Shown piece by piece: positions 58,961 through 64,000 of a stretch of DNA of 64,000 nucleotides (the first letter of the stretch is position 1; the number at the start of each line of letters is the position of its first letter). The stretch is from Hymenopus coronatus (taxonomy: Eukaryota > Arthropoda > Insecta > Mantodea > Hymenopodidae), in the NCBI GenBank assembly GCA_030762935.1, contig CM060882.1, positions 23,193,001 through 23,257,000 of the forward strand, read 5' to 3'. Position numbers and translations under genes: made by a program. Under the pieces are notes generated by a model that was not told where the DNA came from, did not search any database, and saw only the letters and a list, made by a program, of their open reading frames with translations.

Positions 58961-59439
58961 TGTTGGAGGATTTTCTCCTGGGAACACCCAGACCAGTGTT
59001 TAGTTTCTAGATCATACTTGTACTTGTTACTTTCGACACCTGTTGCAATGGAATTTTTCAATCATTTCCTGACACCATTGCACATGTGCTTGTTTTTATC
59101 TCATTTATGAGGTCGGTGGGGGATCAGTTTCCTGACATAAAGCTTTTGTCTCGGATTGTTTTCTCTGCTGCTGATCCAATATTTAGGGCTTCTTGGATCT
59201 GACTATATCTGCAACAATCTTCCCGAAACATGTGCTCTGTCACGGCACTATTTACAATATTTGTCTTATTCCTATAGTCTACTTACAATATTTGTTATAT
59301 AGTATATTTACAATATTTGTCATTGTATAATATACCTGAAGTTTAACAAAATTACCAAAGTTCTACAGTTATTCATTACCTGTTCAATAAATGATTCATC
59401 CAGCAGTCAAAATATTCATTTATATTATAAAAAGCTTTT

Positions 59440-59650
59440 AGCTTTAGCATCTTCGAGGGAATCCCTTCCTCTTCTAAACTTTGCATACCATCAATAAATG
59501 GTGGCTTGCAAAGGGCAAAGATATCTATGATGCACTCTTTCAAGATATTCTCTGCCCCCTAAACCAACTTTAATGTCATAGAAAATCATAATACAGAAAT
59601 GCTGTTGCTTGACCTCCATGCTAGCACATGGCAAAGTAGCACTTGCTATA
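59440..59650. mobile_element. Block D copy 3, left piece
   Basis: CTTCGAGGGAATCCCTTCCT to TTGCTATA aligns with 16008-16208 at visibly lower identity than D1 versus D2. It continues at about 60850 after an insertion. Confidence 0.75.
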
Positions 59651-59735
59651 CCTCCATTTAGGGAGGAGGATTTTATTCAATCAAAAAATACTGGTAATAA
59701 TGTAACATTGTAAATATAATAAACATGAATATTCT

Positions 59736-60648
59736 AAAGCCAATGTCCCACGGTCAAAATTTGGTCCAAAAAATTTTAATACAACATGAACGTTGTGTAC
59801 AATTTCTTTGTAACATTCCCTTGGGAATGTGTATTGGTCCAAATATTTCTCACATGCACATGAATAGCTGATAGAAAAAGGTGAAGGTTGCTGATCCACA
59901 ATTATTTATGTTTGCTGTCACAAGCTTAATTTGTGTGTTCATTGCAAGAGCATATTATAATAGAATCAATAATTTGTGTGTTCATTGCAAGAGCATATTA
60001 TAATAGAATCAATAAAGAAATGTGCTACATATGCTGCAAAATGAACTCGTTTCTGAGCCTGTAAATTATATTAACTTCCTTAGAATGGACGAAAATTTGT
60101 TTGGAAAGTACTGTCCTTAGTTAAGGCAAAAATCACATGCCAAGACACAAATATGAAGCAGTCCGTACCAGCAAATCAAAGGTAGAGTTTTTATATTTTG
60201 TTGAGAAAAGAAGGTTAGGCACAAATGGATCTGATAAAATACGTTTGCAGGGGTTATAAATACCCTAGTCATTATTTCATAAATCTCTGCTGCACAAAAA
60301 AATGTGTATTTCAACCATTGCTCAGCTACTAAAACCCTAATTATTTAGGACAAAGTCTACAAGATACAGCCAACTTTCACACAAAAAATCACGGCGGTAA
60401 GGAAGACCCAGCGCTAGCTGCCATCTTATTATGCATTATGCCATTACCACCAGGTCGCTTATTGGTTGATTTCATAGGTTTGGACCAAAAATTAGAAACC
60501 ACTGTATCCTGTTGTAGCAAACTGGAATTGGACCAAAAAATAAGATGGAAATTGTATACAATGAAATTATCCAATGTACCACGATTCGATTTGTAGTTTG
60601 AAGAGTATTGGACCAAAATATTTGACGTGGGACATCGGCTTAAGAATG
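59736..60648. mobile_element. Non-autonomous DNA element with ~30-bp inverted ends
   Basis: The left end ATTCTAAAGCCAATGTCCCA, followed by CGGTCAAAATTTGGTCC, mirrors the right end GGACCAAAATATTTGACGTG, followed by GGACATCGGCTTAAGAAT. The word TTGGACCAAA or its complement recurs internally (about 59833, 60483, 60530), suggesting subterminal binding sites. There is no transposase. It lies within a larger insertion that splits block D copy 3. Superfamily not assigned. Confidence 0.72.
59928..60013. repeat. Perfect tandem duplication, 43 bp x 2
   Basis: The unit beginning AATTTGTGTGTTCATTGCAA and ending ATAGAATCAAT is repeated exactly at 59928-59970 and 59971-60013, inside the inverted-end element. 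Identity implies a recent event or an assembly artefact. Confidence 0.95.
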
Positions 60649-60849
60649 CATGTGGACGAGTACTTTTTTGGGAACAGACATGTAATTGAAAATTATGTAA
60701 AACTGACACTTCTAAAAATTCATCGTTAGAGTTATTATTTGTAAATAAATGTATTAATAAGTATGAATAAATGTAATTCTTGAAATGATCTACATCCAAG
60801 AGCTTGGGCATAGAATCTAAATCTCATTATTATGAGATCTACAGATTGC

Positions 60850-61050
60850 AATGTTATGTATGCATTTATGCATGTAGTGCTGACGATACATGTTGTTGGA
60901 GCGTGCCCAGAGTTGCACATGTTGCTATCTGAACTTCAGTCTGAAGTTAGGAAAAGCTGCTTTGCCTTACCACAACTTAATTGTTCTTTCCAAACTCAAA
61001 ACTTCCATAGTGATTCATATAAAACATGCCACTGATGAAACATTTGGCTT
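60850..61050. mobile_element. Block D copy 3, right piece
   Basis: ATGTAGTGCTGACGATACAT to CAAACTCAAAACTTCC aligns with about 16215-16345 of copy 1. The 1.2 kb between it and the left piece is inserted DNA. Confidence 0.75.
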
Positions 61051-61369
61051 TTAACCACTTTTAATTAAAGTTCCAGGGTTCTAGCTATTCGTTCATAGTT
61101 GTTTCAATTAGCATTATGGAGAGGTGCATTATATCCAAAAATAAATTATGTCAATGTAAATTTTTAGCATATAAAATGTATTGTGTTCCTGGTCATTTAA
61201 ATAATGGCCTCTTCACATCTATGTTTGAATTTTCAATTAATTTGATTCTTGTGCATTTATGGTCATGATTTAGAACTACTTATAATTTTTCTATCTATAT
61301 CATGTGTTAACTTGGCGGAACACAAACTTAATTAGCTACTAAGAAGAATTGGATGTTTAATATTTTTTA

Positions 61370-61666
61370 AAATGTAAATGGTGTGTTATTTATGGATGTT
61401 CTTTAACTGCTGTGGTTCTCAGCGTCCCATTGTAAATTGGGCGTGAAAGACCACTTAATTTTGCTCAGAGACCTCTCTATCAGGCTTGAGGTTCTTTTAT
61501 GTGCAGTAACTCTATGACACGGGACCAACGGCTTTACTTCCCTTCTGAAGGAAGCCATGCTAAGGATTTTTGCACCCAAAAAAATCCATCGTCCTCTGCC
61601 AGGTTTGAACCTGTGACCTGGGGTATATGAAGTTAACGTGGTAACCATTACACCATGGAGGGCGAC
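61370..61666 (-). repeat. tRNA-SINE family B, copy 6, full length
   Basis: Bounded by the 12-bp duplication TAATATTTTTTA (61358-61369 and 61667-61678). The minus-strand head begins GTCGCCCTCCATGGTGTAAT, with box B GGTTCAAACCTGG. Length ~297 bp, the same as copy 4. Its ORF is a shadow. Confidence 0.96.
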
Positions 61667-61679
61667 TAATATTTTTTAG

Positions 61680-63030
61680 TAACAAAAAAAGTTTGCATGA
61701 AAGAACGGAATATAATTAGTAACTGTAAGTCACATTCTGAGTAAGAATATGGACCAGAAATGTCCTTGAATTATCTGCTTCTGCTGAATATTGTCTTGGT
61801 GGGAGGGGTGGACAGTTACACGTAAATAAAATAAATTATTTGCTAAATCTAAAATGAAAACGAAGAACATTGTAAAGGAGATTTAAAAATTACACATAAC
61901 ATTGAAAAACACAAACAAATGAACATTCATGTGTTCGGATTACTGAAACTTAAATATGCTAATAATATATGTTTATATTGAAGACCATGCAAAACGTTCA
62001 CATTTTGAATGTGGATTTGGTTCTATTGCATCTCTTGATGGGATCTAAACATATTACTGGAGGTATCACTAGTGAAACAGAGGCATTTCTAAAAATAATT
62101 AGCATTTAAATAGACAAAATAGTAAATACAACGAAGGTAGACATTTGGTGTTTAAAGTACGAAGTGAGCATTCCCACTGGAAGATTAATATTTGTTACTA
62201 GGGCATGTAAACCATCCTAGTCCATAAAGTGATTCAAACTGCCCTAAATATGCAGCAATAAAGTTCAATAGTTTTGCTAAGTAAACTGTTTCTGCATCTA
62301 TATTTTGTTTTGTTGCAAACTCATAAGTGAATATCCATTTAAATGAACATAAAGCCTGGAAGAATAATAATACCTGTTCCTACAGAATCTCAAAACACAG
62401 TTCTTCACTGAAATGCAGTGGGTTTTGATTAAAATGTATTTAACTCTCATGTGAACCTGTTAAAGCTATATATTTAAGAGACCCCTAAAGATGGTTAGAC
62501 CATCTTCATACAGCTTGTTTTCAAGTTTAGAGCTCAGCATTCATGACTGCTGCGATATGTAATGATCCCAAAATGGACAAATCTTGTAATAAAACATCAT
62601 GTGGAAATTGCATATGACTTACGAATGTGCTGTTTACTTATACTTATTGGAGGATAGACAGAATATGTGAAGCTGTGCTTTGAAAGAATTATAAAACAGT
62701 TCAGTAAAATTTAACAAATTGTGAAAGAGAAATCAAGAGCTAATGTCCATTCATATTTCTCTCTATCCTTGTGTTTTGCATTTGAAGATAACAAGCAAAG
62801 AACCTCATAAAACATTGTAATGATCATTGAATGATTCAAAAGATAAAAGGATTCTATTTCTGGATCTAAAGTTACTTTAAAATAGTTCTAACATGCCTGT
62901 GAGCTGCCACTAAGAGAGTTCCTTGCTTCTCATCTTCATTTATCTTGTGACTGCAGTAGATTACTCATATAATGGTTAGTGTTTAACCTTCCTAATATCA
63001 ATATATTTTATTTTGTGTTCATTTGTTCAG
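61680..63030. other. AT-rich non-coding stretch
   Basis: No repeat family, ORF or RNA gene recognised. Confidence 0.45.
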
Positions 63031-63074
63031 ATGCATTTGTTGGTGCCACAAAAAAAGCTTTGACCTCCAGATAG
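63031..63074 (+). CDS. Very short candidate terminal exon
   Basis: An acceptor-like TTGTGTTCATTTGTTCAG is followed by a phase-1 frame of 14 codons, AFVGATKKALTSR, and TAG at 63072. It matches the entry phase of the other candidates but is so short that chance is likely. Confidence 0.18.
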
Positions 63075-64000
63075 ACTAGGAGATGTCATATTGCTGCTGT
63101 TAAAGCGTTAATTTTTTTTTTTTTTTCTGTAATATTTATGGGCTAGGAAGACTGTTCCCTATAGAATTTCTTATTTACGTTAAGTAATCATTCTGTTATT
63201 TTGCAACATATCACGCTTAACTTATATTTAATAAGGCACTAATTCAATAATTTACTTTGCAATGTAGAACTTTTAAGCTGGGAACAGTTAAGTACAAAGA
63301 GGAGACGTAAAATACAATAGCATTTGTAGGCTCATATAGGTAATGCTAATTGTAGTTAATACTCATTGAAATAAGAGTTATTTAATTAATCACAACAATT
63401 TTTAACCCCTTTACATTGAGGTATGACAACTACCATAGCTGCACAGTGAACTGGTTAAGTTTGATTAAATAGAGTAGGACACATTTTCAATGCTTGCTGT
63501 TGTATATTGCATTAAATTAGGGTTGATTAAGTTTTTCAGCAGATAGGGTTGATCAAACTGATTAAGTTAGCATATTTAAGGCACATTGCCAATGCATTTT
63601 TAACAGGTATTATAATTTGAATTTTTTTTATATTTGACATATCCTTACTAGAATGAATTTCTTCATAGATATAGACATTTGTCTTGTTGGTGCGAGTCCA
63701 GCTAAAGATCTCAATTTGCTCCATATTTAATGCTATCTTGCAATCCCTAAATGAAGGGATTTATGGTTTTAGTTAGCTCCAAATGGTATATATAGATAAC
63801 AGCAGAAACTCAGTCTACTAATGATTTACAAAACTCTGAGCTTATTACTAGAAACTGGAAATTTTGCCACCATATAGCAAGTAGTGCTTTAGCCACAGTA
63901 AATAAAAATATGCAAATAACATTTTTCATTTATTTTATAAATAATATTAAATTTGCACTATGATTGGGAGGCTGCCAAACTCAAAATCTCTTCTGCAGCT
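63075..64000. other. AT-rich stretch to the window end
   Basis: Contains a T-run at about 63112-63126. Nothing else recognised. Confidence 0.45.

Noticed and set aside
59681..59899. 72-codon minus-strand ORF
   Set aside because: Runs out of the inverted end of a non-autonomous DNA element and includes its terminal repeat.
1..64000. CRISPR arrays, operons, bacterial promoters
   Set aside because: None seen; content is eukaryotic transposon-rich DNA.

Overview
The window looks like AT-rich intronic and intergenic DNA of a large, transposon-dense arthropod genome, most likely an insect. The evidence is a mixture of mariner, Tc1, rosa-type, Tigger, piggyBac, Penelope-like, CR1/L2-type LINE and tRNA-SINE remains, the absence of long host ORFs, and short candidate exons with spliceosomal acceptor sites. 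A cockroach-like or termite-like genome is an inference, not something the sequence proves. No complete conventional gene lies inside the window.

The most notable host signal is a set of short + strand exons spread over 50 kb. Four candidate last exons (3698-3939, 11347-11543, 23447-23757, 53335-53690) each begin at a plausible acceptor and end at a stop codon, and all four enter in phase 1. One encodes a very basic Lys/Arg-rich module. One encodes an unrecognised 65-residue tail. Two encode Cys/His modules resembling the C-terminal cysteine-rich domain of piggyBac transposases. A 69-nt candidate cassette exon with phases 1-1 (46473-46541) lies among them. My reading is one + strand gene, starting upstream of the window, that can splice to alternative 3' terminal exons, in the manner of lola or mod(mdg4). 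This needs transcript data.

The rest is layered mobile DNA. 1-5.3 kb: SINEs, a broken piggyBac transposase on the - strand, and a recurrent non-coding element here called family A. 5.6-7.4 kb: a Tc1-like element carrying a SINE with an 11-bp target duplication and a small palindromic insertion with a 12-bp target duplication. 7.7-14.1 kb: a degenerate family A copy, an RNase H-bearing LINE fragment and a Tigger/pogo remnant. 14.9-17.2 kb: one family A copy split by a 1.45-kb block (block D). 18.5-22.0 kb: three Penelope-like fragments in alternating orientation. 24.2-25.4 kb: a mariner with clear terminal repeats. 27-34.8 kb: family A copies, several LINE fragments, a rosa-type element and another DDE transposase remnant. 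37.3-38.4 kb: a second mariner. 40.7-46.3 kb: a second copy of block D, split by a 4.1-kb CR1/L2-type LINE whose ORF1 carries an SGNH esterase-like domain; the copy at 15.6 kb is the empty site. 54.6-61.7 kb: another mariner with a nested SINE, a Penelope 3' end with a degenerate hammerhead-like motif, family A copies, a third partial copy of block D split by a foldback-type element, and a final SINE with a 12-bp target duplication.

The long stretches at 17.3-18.4, 22.5-23.4, 25.4-27.1, 46.6-47.6, 49.3-50.6, 50.9-53.3 and 61.7-64 kb hold no recognisable gene and are most simply intron or intergenic DNA.
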